Assembly: GCA_017506865.1 (NCBI GenBank) | Contig: JAFCMP010000516.1 | Span: 682,001-746,000 of the forward strand | DNA: 64,000 nt | Direction: 5' to 3' | DNA from: Tribonema minus | Lineage: Eukaryota > Sar > Xanthophyceae > Tribonematales > Tribonemataceae | Shown: positions 11,935 to 23,547 of the stretch, in pieces | How the letters are laid out: the number at the start of each line of letters is the position of its first letter | Position numbering within the stretch: position 1 is the first letter of the stretch | The notes under the pieces: generated by a model | Told to the model about the DNA's origin: nothing | The model's database searches: none | The model's input: only the letters and a program-made list of their open reading frames with translations | Translations under genes and position numbers: made by a program

Positions 11935-12195
11935 GGGGGGGCGTGCGCTAGCAGGGGGTTCTATTCTGCGGACCACGCTTGCGAAATGCGCGCGAGTGCC
12001 TGCTGAACGGCGTCTGAGACCTAGGGTATGTGCGAGGGCACCAGCACCAACAATGACTCACTTCGTCATTTCTTGCGCAAGGACTGTGGTCGCTGCTGAA
12101 CAGGTGGGTATGCACATTGTGTGGGCACTGGCAGGGCTGCAGGAAATCGGCACTGCACTTAGCATCACCGTCTCTGGAACGGCGTCGAGGAGCGG
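11935..12195 (-). repeat. copies of the MORN exon's acceptor-side sequence
   Basis: Bases 11781-11865 of the coding exon are echoed in degraded form at about 11941-12032 (both contain CGCTWGCAGSRGGTTCT-like, GACCACGCTTGCGA-like and ACGGCGTC pieces). A weaker echo lies at about 12165-12195. The copies carry point changes and small gaps and would not encode the same peptide. Confidence 0.65.
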
Positions 12196-12199
12196 GGTA

Positions 12200-13669
12200 G
12201 TGCAATATGATGCAGCAGTGCTCATTCATGGTGCACCTGGCAGCGTTGCACAACGTGCTGGGAAGGTGTCACAAGCAGCATGCGCGAGCGTGTGCCTGTA
12301 CTTCAAGAAAGTCTGCATCGCTCATGCACGCAGCATCATTGGCAATGCCTCCAAACTGGCAGTGGAGACCTGGCAGTGGGCATGTATGTACTTTGCATTG
12401 CAGCAGCAGCAGCAGCGCTGATTATTGATATCATGAAGATTACTTGAGCTTTCATGAACGGCACACTCTGGTCATGGTGCACTTGCGAATGGACTCTCGT
12501 CTTGGACCCATGGGCGCCAGTGCTGTGGCACTTGACGGTGCACCCGAATACGTCGCAGCTTGCAAATGATGAGACAGCAGCACCTCTAGGCATGTATGCT
12601 GTGGCATAGCGTGGCAAAATCACCTTCTGCCATGTTTTGTTGCCCCGAAGGAGGGACAGTCTGATCAGTGTGCCTCCTGCCCACTTACATCCTGCCAGGG
12701 TTAGGGTAAGGGTTAAGTTTAGGTTTTGCTGTGTTTTGCTGCCATTCCATGTTCCGGCGCCATTCCATGCAACAGCTGTCACACACGGCGACTAGGAACT
12801 GCTGACCCCGCACCGCAGAGCCAGCTTTTGTCCACCTTCTCCAGTGATTTTACCCAAAAAACGCATTTTTCAAAATGTATTGGGACGGTTGTCAATCTCT
12901 GGGGACGTGCTGGTGAAAGAATCAGCGTTTGTGCGACAGTTGTCAATCTTTGAGTACCTGCTGGTGAGGCCCAAAGAACATGAAGGGCCGCTGCGCTCCA
13001 AACGGCGGGTGTGTAGCCTGTCCCGCGGGCAGAGGCACAAAGAAGCACAGCAGCAGCTCCAGTCGGCCAGCTGCAGAGTCCAGGGTCCTCTGAATGGATG
13101 GATACGAGTGCGTCCAAGGTGCGTCCGCTGCAACGGCAGCTCTGCTGGCGATGCGTTGAAGGTGAAGTGGGAGTGTGCAAGGAGGAGCGTCAGAGTTGAA
13201 GTCATGTTCTGCGCTGCAAGCACTGAGTGCAGCTCGAAGCAGCCTGGAGTATATACAGTCGGGATGGAATGAGTGAATCACTGGCTGCATTACATCACAT
13301 TGCCAGCCTTGGCAATCTCGATGTGCACAGGGAAGGAGGCATGGGGTATGTACGCACTCACTGCTTAATTGAAGTTTTCTGAGCTTTCCCTGCAGCGCTT
13401 CCATCTGAACAAGGCAGTACCAAGTTGTGAAGAGGCGAGGCAGCAGATGCTACCAGGACCAGGTGGCAATATCATGTGCCATTGGCTCCATAGTATGCAG
13501 GCCACACCTGCAGACAGGCCCTGACATAATACTTGGACTTGGCAGCCCCAGCATCATGCCATGACAGCATCACGACGACACCCTGCAGTACGCTCTGCGA
13601 TTCACTGCTGCAGAGCACTGCGATGCCGTGATAACCGGCATATGTCTGCCATTAATTGCCGCAACTCAC
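12200..13669. other. unresolved, probably mostly intronic
   Basis: A TTAGGG-like stretch lies at 12698-12722. One plausible minus-strand exon, 13403-13361, follows a good acceptor (CTTGTTCAG), reads MEALQGKLRKLQLS and ends at a GTGAGT donor. Its phase does not fit the exon at 13670-14103, so it may be the start of the downstream MORN gene. Nothing else is recognised. Confidence 0.3.
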
Positions 13670-14103
13670 CATTCATCGCTGCCATCTGCGTCATAAGGAG
13701 CCAAGTACGCATCGCACCGCTCCATGTACGCGTGCATGACCTTAGCGCTTTGGGTTCGTGCTGTAGTGGCCACGCATGATTGCGGAACCCACAGGTACAC
13801 CATGTGGTCAGCAGGGATCCTGCGCTTCAGCCTTTGCAGAGCCAGCATGGTCGTGGCGTGCAGCGCCTGCGCGTTGTCGGTTAGCCTCGCCCATTTGTCG
13901 GAGACGAAGATGACCACCGACTTGCGTCTTTCATTGGGAGTTATGCTATCGTAGGGGACAGTCAGGCCCTTGCTAAAGTCAGGAAACGATGGCAGGCTAG
14001 CAACAGCTGCCACTGGCAGCAGGTGCATAGCACAGGTGCTGCAGTTGAACACATACTGAATTGGATCCTGCTCGGCTCGCCTCGCCACGGACCTGGCTGC
14101 CAT
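13670..14103 (-). CDS. first exon of a protein with a VVIFVSDKW-type domain (partial)
   Basis: An open frame starting at ATG 14103 and ending at a GTGAGT donor (exon end 13670, phase 2). It encodes about 145 residues: a N-terminal stretch with a hydrophobic patch (MHLLPVAAVASLPSFP), then LTVPYDSITPNERRKSVVIF, VSDKWARL, a helix, VYLWVPQSCV and MHAYMERCDAYLAPYDADG. This layout (hydrophobic strand, VSxKW, L-helix, YLWxxxxC, then RCDAYLAPY) resembles a cytosolic alpha/beta domain common in algal and protist multi-domain proteins, loosely TIR-like. I do not recognise a named family with certainty. The next exon is not found. It may be separate from, or the 5' end of, the MORN gene downstream. Confidence 0.55.
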
Positions 14104-14676
14104 TGCCGCCTGCTGTCAATTCCTTTGCTCGCTGTGCTAGCAGCCTGCAACCCTCGCTTAGTGCTGCCTATTCAATCGCCTACCACCCATGTGCGCAGCG
14201 CGTGTGAACGAACAAAGTAGGCTCTCGCCTTCGCCAAACACAGGATCCCGCTTCGAACTTCCGTTACTTTTTTCGAAACGTGCTCGGTGGCTGCACCCGT
14301 CCTTTGTTTTTTTTGGCATGCAGCAAATGTTCTCCCTGAGGGCAACCTTGCAAACTGCGAACGTCGTCATTGTGGGTACATTTGACGTGGAGCAGAGTGA
14401 GCAGCTACAACATCAAAAGCCGCATCAGCCATCTATGCACCACACTCACTGTTGTATCCCCTATAGTAACGTGTTCACGGTGGCATATTCAGTTGTACAT
14501 ACATCGCACACTTGCTGCACATGTGCCACTTGGAGTGTGCCAAAACCCTGCTGTCACTTCACACTTCACATCTGCAACGTAGTGCATCCTTATGACTTTG
14601 TCAGCAATGCAATGCAAGTGACACACTGCTGGCAACGACAAACATCACAACTGGTGCATGTGCTTGAGTGTGCTCC
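14104..14676. other. intergenic, minus-strand gene to gene
   Basis: Lies between the stop of the three-exon MORN gene (14677) and the next minus-strand start (14103). It probably contains a terminator and a promoter. No motif can be named. Confidence 0.4.
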
Positions 14677-16234
14677 TCATTTTCTCAATACAACTTGGCT
14701 GTGTCCTGTGCGAAACGTGCCATTGTGAAACTCTCCCTCCCACTTAACGCCAGCGCTATCTGTGTACACCCCCTGTCCATGCATGCGGTTGTTTTGCCAC
14801 CCCCCCACATACGTCGCTTGATACATGACTTTCGTAGCAGTGTGTGTTGGTGACTCCGTAGGGGGGTTTATAAGGGGCGGTTCGTCCCCCTCTTTTGGCC
14901 ATCTGTAGGTGCCCTCTCCATGCATCTGGTTGTTGCAGATCATGCCGTCGTAGACTGCGCCGGAACTGTAGAAGTACTTGCCTGCGATGCAACACAACAA
15001 TGTGCAGGTTGTGGAAGATGCTGTGCTGAATTATGTTGTACATGTTATTCTTGAAGGTGTTATTACTAGGTGTGTGATCATAACGTCAACTTTCGTTCAT
15101 GAGCTCTGGGCGCTAGCCGATGCGCCTACTGTCACTCAACTGGCAATAGGCACATGCACCGCCTTTGAGCGCACACGACCACAAACTCTGAATGACCAGA
15201 ACAGCGAGACCGTTTCTTGCAACATCAAGCCAAATACTCATGGAATGTGCACAGATCAGCAGCTGCTTGCCATCATGGATCTTAGCTGCGAAGCTTGCAG
15301 CACAGAGCGAGTGCCGTCATCGAATGCTGGAATCACAAGCGCGTTCTCAATGATAGAAAAACTGCAACACCGCAGGCATGTGGCTGCAGTGGAAACTCCA
15401 GTCACTGACACAGCCTCGCTGCCAACGCTAGCCTCAATGTGGGCCATTCAAGTGTTTGGCCGGCCAGTACGACAATAACATGGTGCTTTCAGCAATCAGA
15501 GCGCAACTGACGTGAGTGCGATGCAGCTTCACATCAGTCTGGCTGCACTTCATCACTGATACCACTGTCCTATGTAAGGTGTGGCATGCTATTGACCTTG
15601 CAGTGCCCTGAAAGCGGGGTTCACTCGATGATCATTGTGAGGGCAACAGCTTACCTGGCCCATCCATGGCATCTTTGGTCCAGGATCCCACATACCGCTC
15701 CGTGTCACAAGCATACTCTCCCAGGCCATCCCGCATCACCTTCCCATCTATGGTCTTGCATTCGCCAGCTGTCAGCAACACACAGACGAGGGTCATTGCG
15801 GACTTCATTTGAGTGGTTACACGCTGCAAAATGATTGCTGTGGAAAGCAAGGCTCTTTCTCGTGTCACCGCACTCACCAAGCAAATCGAGCATTGCGGTG
15901 CTACACCAAATGAGAACGTGATCACACTCACCAAAGAGAGTGAGATCACACTTCAAGCAATGACACATTCCTCAAACATACTTCTAAAATTGGTATCTGC
16001 AAGCCGTACGGATCAGATCATATTTGCAAGCACGCAATATCAGTCCACCCATGACTCAAAGTCTGCCTTACTATATCGTGCGCCGTCTGGGAAGAGATAA
16101 GAACGGGCTACTCGCGGTGGCGATCCTGGTGCAGCTGCTGCATCGATCCCAGCAGTGGCAGCACCGGCGGTGGCGCCGGAACTAGATGCTGCAGCGGACG
16201 TGTTGGCATCGCTTTTGGCAGCTTTGTGAGCCAT
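14677..16234 (-). CDS. small MORN-repeat protein (complete, 3 exons, 193 aa)
   Basis: Exons (minus): 16234-16072, 15768-15655, 14981-14677, total 194 codons including TGA. The start was chosen at MAHKAAKSD; the upstream in-frame start at 16288 would add an ill-fitting extension. An Ala/Ser/Gly-rich N-terminus (about 50 residues) precedes YLFPDGARYTGECK, then MRDGLGEYACDTERYVGSW, MDGPGKYFYSSGAVYDGM, MHGEGTYRWP, an insert rich in Pro and Thr, YVGGWQNNRMHGQGVY and a terminal WEGEFHNGTF. That is roughly four to five MORN motifs. The first intron joins Y-A to CT giving Thr, which restores the motif and supports the splice model. Likely a membrane- or cytoskeleton-associated scaffold; partner unknown. 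Confidence 0.85.
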
Positions 16235-16389
16235 ACTGGACGGACTGCGCACTGGATGCACACATACCCGCAAAACTGAAGTTGGCAACTGCCAGGCTTA
16301 ACAAGGTCGTTCTCGCAGCAATAATTGTAACGCTTTTTGAGGCAGGAGGAAGCCAACCAGTAGGCGTGTGCGTGGTGGTGCATCGTATT

Positions 16390-17400
16390 GGACATAGCGT
16401 GGTTGTGTGTAGTCATATGTGCGTATATGTGTGTTCGCGTATGCGTGTGTGGTGCACCGCGGTGTCGTCCAATGCCAAACGCCTTGAAAAAGCTGGAAGT
16501 CCTTCCTGGTCGCCAAAGCGAGGCAAGCGCAACATTGTGGGAAACGCCATCCATCTCAGAAGCTCGCTGCACGTACATATTCTGTAGAAGCAACGATGGG
16601 TGCAGCGCAGAGTTGCAGGGTCGCGGGGACTGTGGCAGGAGGGACAGTGGCAGGAGGGACAGAGGCAGGAGGGGCAGTGGCAGGTGCAGGAGCAGGTACG
16701 CAAAGCGCACACGGGAGAAGAGTAAAGCGGGTGCAACGCGTTGACTTTGTCCTTCCACAACTCACCTATGGCTTCTGCGCTCACGTTACCACAGATGTCT
16801 GTTTGTAAGATGGCATGTTTGCTTCGATGGTCACCCCAAGGCGCATGCTCAGCGCAGCAGCTTCAAAAGTTTAAACATCTCTGAGTCAAATCACTGCGTT
16901 GTGTGAAGAGTGGTATGTGTGTGCATTGGGCGCTGGCGGCGCCTTGTATTGGACGGAGAGTGGTTGTGTCTGTATGTTATATGTGCGTATATGTGTGTTT
17001 GTGTAGCGTGTGTGGTGCACTGCGGTGTCGTCCAATCAAACGCCTTGAAAAAGCTGGAAGTCCTTCGCTATAGGTCGCCAAAGCGAGGCGAGCGCAACAT
17101 TTTTCAGAAGCGCCGTCTATCACAGAAGCTCGCTGCACATACACGTTTCTGCAGAAGCAGCGACGGACGCAGCGCAGAGTTGCAGGGTCGCAGGGGCAGT
17201 GGCAGAAGGGACAGCGGCAGGAGGGACAGAGGCAGGAGGGGCAGGAGGGACACAGGCAGGAGGGACAGCAGCAGCAGGTACGCAAAGCGCCGGAAGAGCA
17301 ACGCTGGCGCAACGCTGCGTTAGCGTTGTCCTTCCACAACTCACCTATGGCTTCTGCGCTCACGTCACCTTATGTTGTGTATATATGAGATGGCGTCATG
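16390..17400. repeat. two-copy segmental duplication (~579 bp offset) with a ~15 bp minisatellite
   Basis: Copy 1 is about 16390-16810 and copy 2 about 16970-17395. Shared blocks include CGCCTTGAAAAAGCTGGAAG and CCTTCCACAACTCACCTATG (16751 and 17330). Each copy includes a tract of imperfect GGGACAGTGGCAGGA units (16626-16685 and 17190-17275). On the minus strand the shared end reads GCAGAAGCCATAG followed by GTGAGT, like a donor junction, but no coding exon could be tied to it. Confidence 0.8.
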
Positions 17401-17529
17401 ACACTTTCGAGGTCACACGCAAGGCGCATGCTCAGCGCAGAGCAGCTTCGGCCTTCACATCTCTGTGTCAAATCACTGCGTCTCGTCTTTCGTTGTCAAC
17501 TGACTGTGGCCCATTTCTCTGCGCCTCAG

Positions 17530-19326
17530 AGAATGCACTGACAGACGAGGAGATGCGCGAACTGATCGAGCTGCATGACCAACGGAGCTCATTTACACAC
17601 GAGCCCCTGGTCCTCAAGCCGGACTGCGTCGAAGAGTTGACGACGCTGAGCTTTTCGTGGTACGTCGTCACATGGTCCTTGTGAGCCTTTGTGTAGACCT
17701 GCCACTGCCTTTGAGCTCATATGATGCACATGAAAAATCGTAAGCGCTCGCGCGTTTTTGAGTGCCCGTGTATCTGGTGCCTGACTCACCAACGCTGACG
17801 CTTTGGTGCACTGCTGTGTACTGCTTTGTACTCCTGTGCGCTGCAGCTGCTTGGCGTTGACCAGCCTGCCAGAGTCAGTCGGCAAACTGAGAGCGTTGAC
17901 TGACCTCAACCTGGGTTTGTGCTTAGAGCTCATCTCTCTGCCGGCTTCAATCGGCAACCTGACAGCCTTGACCCACATCAGCTTCTCGCATTGCAAAAAG
18001 CTGACAAGCTTGCCGGAATCCTTCGGCAATCTCACGAGGCTGACGGACCTGAACATGTATGGCTGCCACATGCTCGAGTCTTTGCCGGAGTCGTTCGGCA
18101 ACCTCACCGCGTTGACACACCTCGACATGCGGTGCTGCAGATGGGAGCTCAGGAGACTGCCTGAGTCTTTTGGAAACCTAGCAGCGCTGACCGAGCTGAA
18201 CTTGGAGTCCTGCAACCCGCTCACCAGCCTGCCAGAGTCGTTCGGCAATCTGACGGCGCTGGTGACACTCAACCTGGCGATCTGCGAGAAGCTCGTGAGC
18301 ACAAGCGCGCTTGAGCAGTTCAAGTCCTTGACAACGCTCGAACTTAGCTTCTGCCCCGTGCACGCGGGCATTTCCGACATTCTGCCGAGACTGCCGCGGC
18401 TCGTCGACTTGAACTTTGTCGCGGAGTCAGGCGACACTACGCGCCGCACGATGGGACCGTGCTGCACGCCAGACGAGTCGGCGTTAAGAGACCTGAGGAC
18501 TTTCACGGATTTGATGAATGCTCCGAAACGGGCGATGCAGGGCAGGACGGTCGTGGTCAACATGACGCAGCATCCGGTGCACTTGGTGACCGTGCTGACG
18601 CGCCGAATCATCCCTAAGGAAACAGACGAAAACGACACAGTGACCGCAGGCGGTGAGAACAAAGAAGACGAGCCGAAAGCAGCAGAGAGGGAACCAGATG
18701 TGGTTCAGAGAGTAGACGAAAACAACCCTGCAGGCGGTGAGATCGTAGCAGCCGAACCGAAAGCAGCAGAGAGGGAACCAGATGTGGTTCAGAGAGTAGA
18801 CGAAAACAACCCTGCAGGTGGTGAGATCGTAGCAGCCGAACCGAAAGCAGCAGAGAGGGACCCAGATGTGCTTCAGAGAACAGACGACAATGGTACCGCC
18901 GGCGGTGAGATCAAAACAGACGACCCAACAGCAGCTGTGGAGGGTAGCGTCGCCCGCAAGAAGCATCGTAGATTCAAGAGGGTTATTGAGGTCATCGAGT
19001 GTACCCTGGAGCCTGGCACGTTCAAAGATATCGACTGCTGGCCGTTCACCTGGTACACCGAAGAGCGATCCACAACTGACGGCGAGAGCGAGACGGTAAA
19101 CTATCACTGGTACGGTAAAATGTCCACTTACAACGGCAAAGCCAGGATCATCACCTGCAACTCATGCGTGCAGCACACATTTTCTCAGGCTGACGCTGAT
19201 GCCAACGGTGGGCCCGTCGAGACGGCCATGAAGCTCGCACGAGGGGGCAAGTTGAACTTGAAGTTGGATAGCAGCCCCTCCTGCGCAGCAGCAGCAGTCC
19301 CTGAGTTAGAGATGCCCAGAAAGTGA
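17530..19326 (+). CDS. leucine-rich repeat protein with C-terminal repeat array (5' end unresolved)
   Basis: Exons 17530-17659 and 17847-19326 (stop TGA). The junction gives LSFS-C-CLALTSLPES, which matches the register of the later repeats (ISFSHCKKLTSLPES) and so supports the intron. The first exon (LTDEEMRELIELHDQ) precedes the repeats; an in-frame ATG at 17554 is a possible start, otherwise another exon lies upstream. About seven LRRs of the plant-like LTSLPESFGNLTALTxLxM kind follow, ending near LPRLVDLNFV. Then comes an acidic linker with three to four copies of a 28-residue repeat (KAAEREPDVVQRVDENN, AGGEI) and a C-terminal region (IECTLEPGTFKDIDCWPFTW, YHWYGKMSTYNG) that I do not recognise. 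The LRRs suggest protein binding. A 357-codon antisense frame over the same exon is a shadow. Confidence 0.85.
18668..18920 (+). repeat. 84-bp in-frame tandem repeat within the LRR gene
   Basis: Units begin near 18670, 18754 and 18838, each encoding 28 residues with KAAERxPDVxQR and AGGEI. The first two are almost identical in DNA, the third has diverged, and a partial unit precedes them. The near-identity of the first two suggests recent expansion. Confidence 0.9.
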
Positions 19327-21659
19327 GATGGTGGCGGCCTTGTGTAGTAGTGGCAAACTTGAAGTACTTGTGTGGTGTAAGCTCAATGTGAAGTACAACC
19401 AATCTGCGCCTGCTTGTCAGTTGTGGGGACCGCCTTTGTGCATACAGTGTGTTGTGAGATTAGAGAAGTTGAAGAGGGTGAAAATTACTGCCGGATCGCT
19501 TTCAATGCAAACGTATTTCAACCACTTGATTTCATCAGCGTCATGGTTGAGCTTGATTAAAATTGGCATATATGCCCTGAGTATTCTGCCCCATTGGATT
19601 CGCATGCCCCACAATGCTGCAGTAGCTGTGTGCAGAAAGTGCATGCCGTACTGATATCACTCGATGATTTGTGGTGTTGCCAATGTCCCAACGCGATGCA
19701 TTTGCTGTGGCTCTGTCTCAATGTCATTGTGTGTGTTACATGTTGCTCTCGGGCTGTAGTGATGTTGCCCTGTTTTGATGCCTTGATGTGACTGTGCATA
19801 TGCAGTCTCTTGACTATGAGCTCACATATACTGGCCTTGAGCCCATCGTGGGTATGAATGCCAACAGCGTGCATACTGTTGGCATGCGATTCTCTCGTAT
19901 CACCGTGCGTGGTTGGATGTTTCAGCATTCATCAGCTCTATGGTTACAATCATGTCGTGCGCGTGGTTGGATGTCTTAGCATTCATCAGCTGTACATGTA
20001 TGGTAAGTCATGACCGCTTACAATCATGCATCAGTTGCACCTAAGTGAAAGCTCAACAAGGTGCGTCTTAAGAGAGGAGAACTGTAATTGAGAGTGTTCT
20101 CTGCGGCTAGCCGGCTGGAGTGAACAACTGCTCTGTTCTTAGACAAGCTGACCATGAGTCACCAGTTGCAGCCAATTTAAAGTGTGGTTGGCCGCAAACG
20201 CCTTCCACCAATGACGGTGGTCCCCGCTATTAATGCGAGTCGCCTGAGTGGCGTTGCTTGACGTATCTGCACTTCTGTTTCTTTCTGCTACATACATACC
20301 TATTGAAAACTCACACTCCTCCCCTTGATCATTACTCACCCACACATTTATATTGGTTGCTTTTTGGCATTGCATACCAGCTATACATCAGGCGTTGAGC
20401 ACTTGCACTGCTCCGTGCAATACTTCTACTAATATCGTCATGAATGAGTGTTAATGAGTGTGCACCCTCCACTGCATTCATTTCAATTTTTGCTACAACT
20501 TCTCTTGTCACATGATATGCAGCATGCTGGAAAGAGCTTTGTCAAGCTTGAGCAGCATACTTCAAATCAGCTTTACCCAGTCGTACAGGTATCGAAATGC
20601 GTTGCGTTGCATGGACAAGACCTGGGCGCACAGCTGTCTCAGACAAGCAGCAGCAAAAGCGAGTGGGGCAAGCAACATGCGCCAGTTCACTACGACGAGA
20701 CATCAGCGAGAGACAGTCGTAACGCAGCGGCAGTTGACATGAAAAGTTTGTCACATTGTAGTTCTACAGAGTACTCCGCATCAGCCCACGAGTCTCGCCA
20801 GCAAGACGCGAGTCTCTGCGCGCGTAGCGCATGGGACCCGAAACGTAAAAACCAGCACACCAAAACTGTGAGGTAAAACAGCAGTGGGACAACCGCGTTG
20901 CGTAGTGGGACAAGAGTGCCGGCACCCGTCAAGGGGTCTACCGACGATCGATGATAATCGCAGACGTCAACCGCGTGTGTCAACGTGTGCTTGTGTGTGT
21001 GTGTTGTGTGTGCGTTGTGCCCTGTTTGCACTCGAGCACGTGGCACGCTCGCGCAGCGTACACGACACCACGGTTTCTGTCACTGCCTGCGCACAACATA
21101 GCCCACCGGACGCACCCTCTTTCATGGATGCCACATGCACATCGCTCAAGCGGACCAGCTTGTGCAAGCGCGTAAAGTGCGCTTTTGCATCTCACATGAC
21201 AGCAAGCCCCCCCTCCCCCCCCCCCCCCCCTTCCCTCGGTCTTGCCCAGCGAACTTCGCCAGAAGCTGACAACACCCACAATGGGCACAAGCTGCACGTT
21301 GACACGGACTGCTCGTGGCATGACCTCAGCAGATGCCCCCCTCTCTCCCCCCGCAAAGGCTGCGAAGCGCTTGAGAACGTCTAGATGCAGCACACGGCTG
21401 TTGAGCGGTGCTGGGGCACATCTCACCCGCTGTCCATTGCCGATCACGCCCGCAACCGCCTACATAAAAGCGTTCCACTCGCGCATAATAAATGGGGCCG
21501 ATGTCTGGTAAAGCGGCGCGCAACGCTCCGCCCCCCCCCCAGCCTCCAGCACGCCCACTCTCGGCTAGGCCCCGACTCACACTCCCTGTCCCAGATCGAG
21601 AATATCCGGGGGGGAGGCGAGGGGGGGGGGGAGGGGGGGAGGCGTCCGTAACCCTAGTC
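19327..21659. other. 2.3 kb between convergent genes, no gene recognised
   Basis: Separates the stop codons of the plus-strand LRR gene and the minus-strand GH81 gene, so it holds two 3' UTRs. It contains mononucleotide C or G runs near 21207-21231, 21531-21540 and 21610-21640, and a GT-rich stretch near 20988-21010. Open frames such as 20448-20876 show no recognisable domain. Confidence 0.5.
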
Positions 21660-23513
21660 TTAGGGCCCGGTGGCGCCGTCGTCATCGCCATACTCGCCAG
21701 CGCCTACCTCCTCCTCCTCAGCTGCGTCCTCTTCATCGGTGCGCTGCGTGGAGATGAACCAGAGCATGTTGCTGCGGCTGTGTCCGTTGCCGCCGGCGCC
21801 CTCAAAGGCCGAGTCGGGCAGGTCGAGAATGCCGTCACGCGCCAGGCGCCACTCGCCCGTGATGGCCTGCGCCACGTTGACCAGCATGGACCAGCTGCGA
21901 GCGCGCGGAGCGACCATCACAAATGGAAAAAAGGGGAGTCGTTATGTGTTCCGCTGTGCGTTTGCAGAAGTGAACACCTTGGCTGGAAGAAGAAAGTGCA
22001 AGAGTGTTTGTCATAGTGTGGCCTGAAATACTGATGTGCAGTGGCTTGCGCTGCATGTTGAAGCATGCATCAGCTGCGTGCATAGAGCAATCCGCAAGAT
22101 GGAGAGGAGATAGCATCCACGTCTCGAACTGATCGTGCATTCGCAGCACTGGGCGCTTGCTAGCCGGAAGCAGAAAGCGCCCATGCCACTGCATGGTTTG
22201 CACCTGAGACCCAGTGATGGCATTTGCCGTGTGCGCAGTCATGGACCAGTCATGCACGCGTGTAAAGCGGAGGAGGAACATTCATTTTGCCACGCTCTGG
22301 CCTACCGAGCCATGAGCATGCACGCTGTTGGGAATCATGTCCGTGTCATGTGCGCCGATGCTTACTGGCCCTATAAAAACCGCAGAGAGCACTGACCTGT
22401 GGTGATTTTAATCAAACAAGAGGGGCAACAACAATACGTGCAGCAATTACTTCAACACTGGAACAAACAGGATTGGACGCATTGGTGGCAGGAACTCACC
22501 CTTGCTCCACACACATGCTGATCGGGTTAATTGGGTCCCAGCAGCTCTCCTTGAAGTCAGGGAGCATTTGCTTGACCTGCCATGTACAAGGCGCAAGGCA
22601 AAAAGCAGGTTCAGTTTCACAATGCAGGTACAGTACTCTAACATCGCAATGACTGCAAAGTAGCAGCGCAGCTGGCAGTTGCTTCGAATTTTGGGACGAT
22701 GCGGCCAAACTGATGACACATCTACTTGCTCCGGCTTATGCGACCGAATCTGCAACACCAAGACACTCTGGCCTGCTAAGTGTATTTACAATGATGTACT
22801 TCTAGAGTGTGAGCAACGTGGCCATCAACCCTCTGTCACGCGCGCTTGAGTAGGTCAGCAATTTTTAACTTGAGGTCATATTCGATTACCGTCATGAAAG
22901 TAATGTTGATAACCCGTGCCTGATAGATGCTCAACTGTCACATGAAACTTGATGCATGTCGGCAGTCCCAGCTTTCACAAAACTTGCCACACACTTTTGG
23001 TCATCAGAACGCCTCAGGCTACACTGTTACTCACCCATTCCTTCTCCAGGAGCCTCTCGCTGACGCCGGTGATGGGCAGCATCTGGATGCCAAACACTGC
23101 ATATTTTAATCAAGTAGAGAAAGACAGAAGACAGCAAATAGAAAAGAATGGATGAGTGTGATACATAATTGAAGTTGAGCAGTTGAGAGGTGGCGATGCA
23201 TTGTGAGGCACGAGGTACTGATGAAAACATTGGAAAACAAACATGGCCAGTTTGTGCGCTACAGTAGGCTGTCTCTGGCCAGATGGAGATACGCTCTTAC
23301 GCATATCCAACGTGAGGGCAGGTGCGATGATGTGATACCATCGTGGAGCGTCGTGTAAGTTACTGACACCAGTACTGGTATACTAGCTGAGTCACCTACG
23401 CCAACTGAGCCAACCGGCAGCGCTGACAAAGCGTCACATAGTTGCATACTTTAAGGGTGTGACTCAAGCACTGCGCGCAACTTCAAGGACCCTGACCACA
23501 GCGCTGTTGCTTG

Positions 23514-23547
<34 letters not shown>

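Noticed and set aside
17589..18662. 357-codon minus-strand open frame
   Set aside because: Fully antisense to the LRR exon, no recognisable domain; a frame shadow of the repeated LRR codons.
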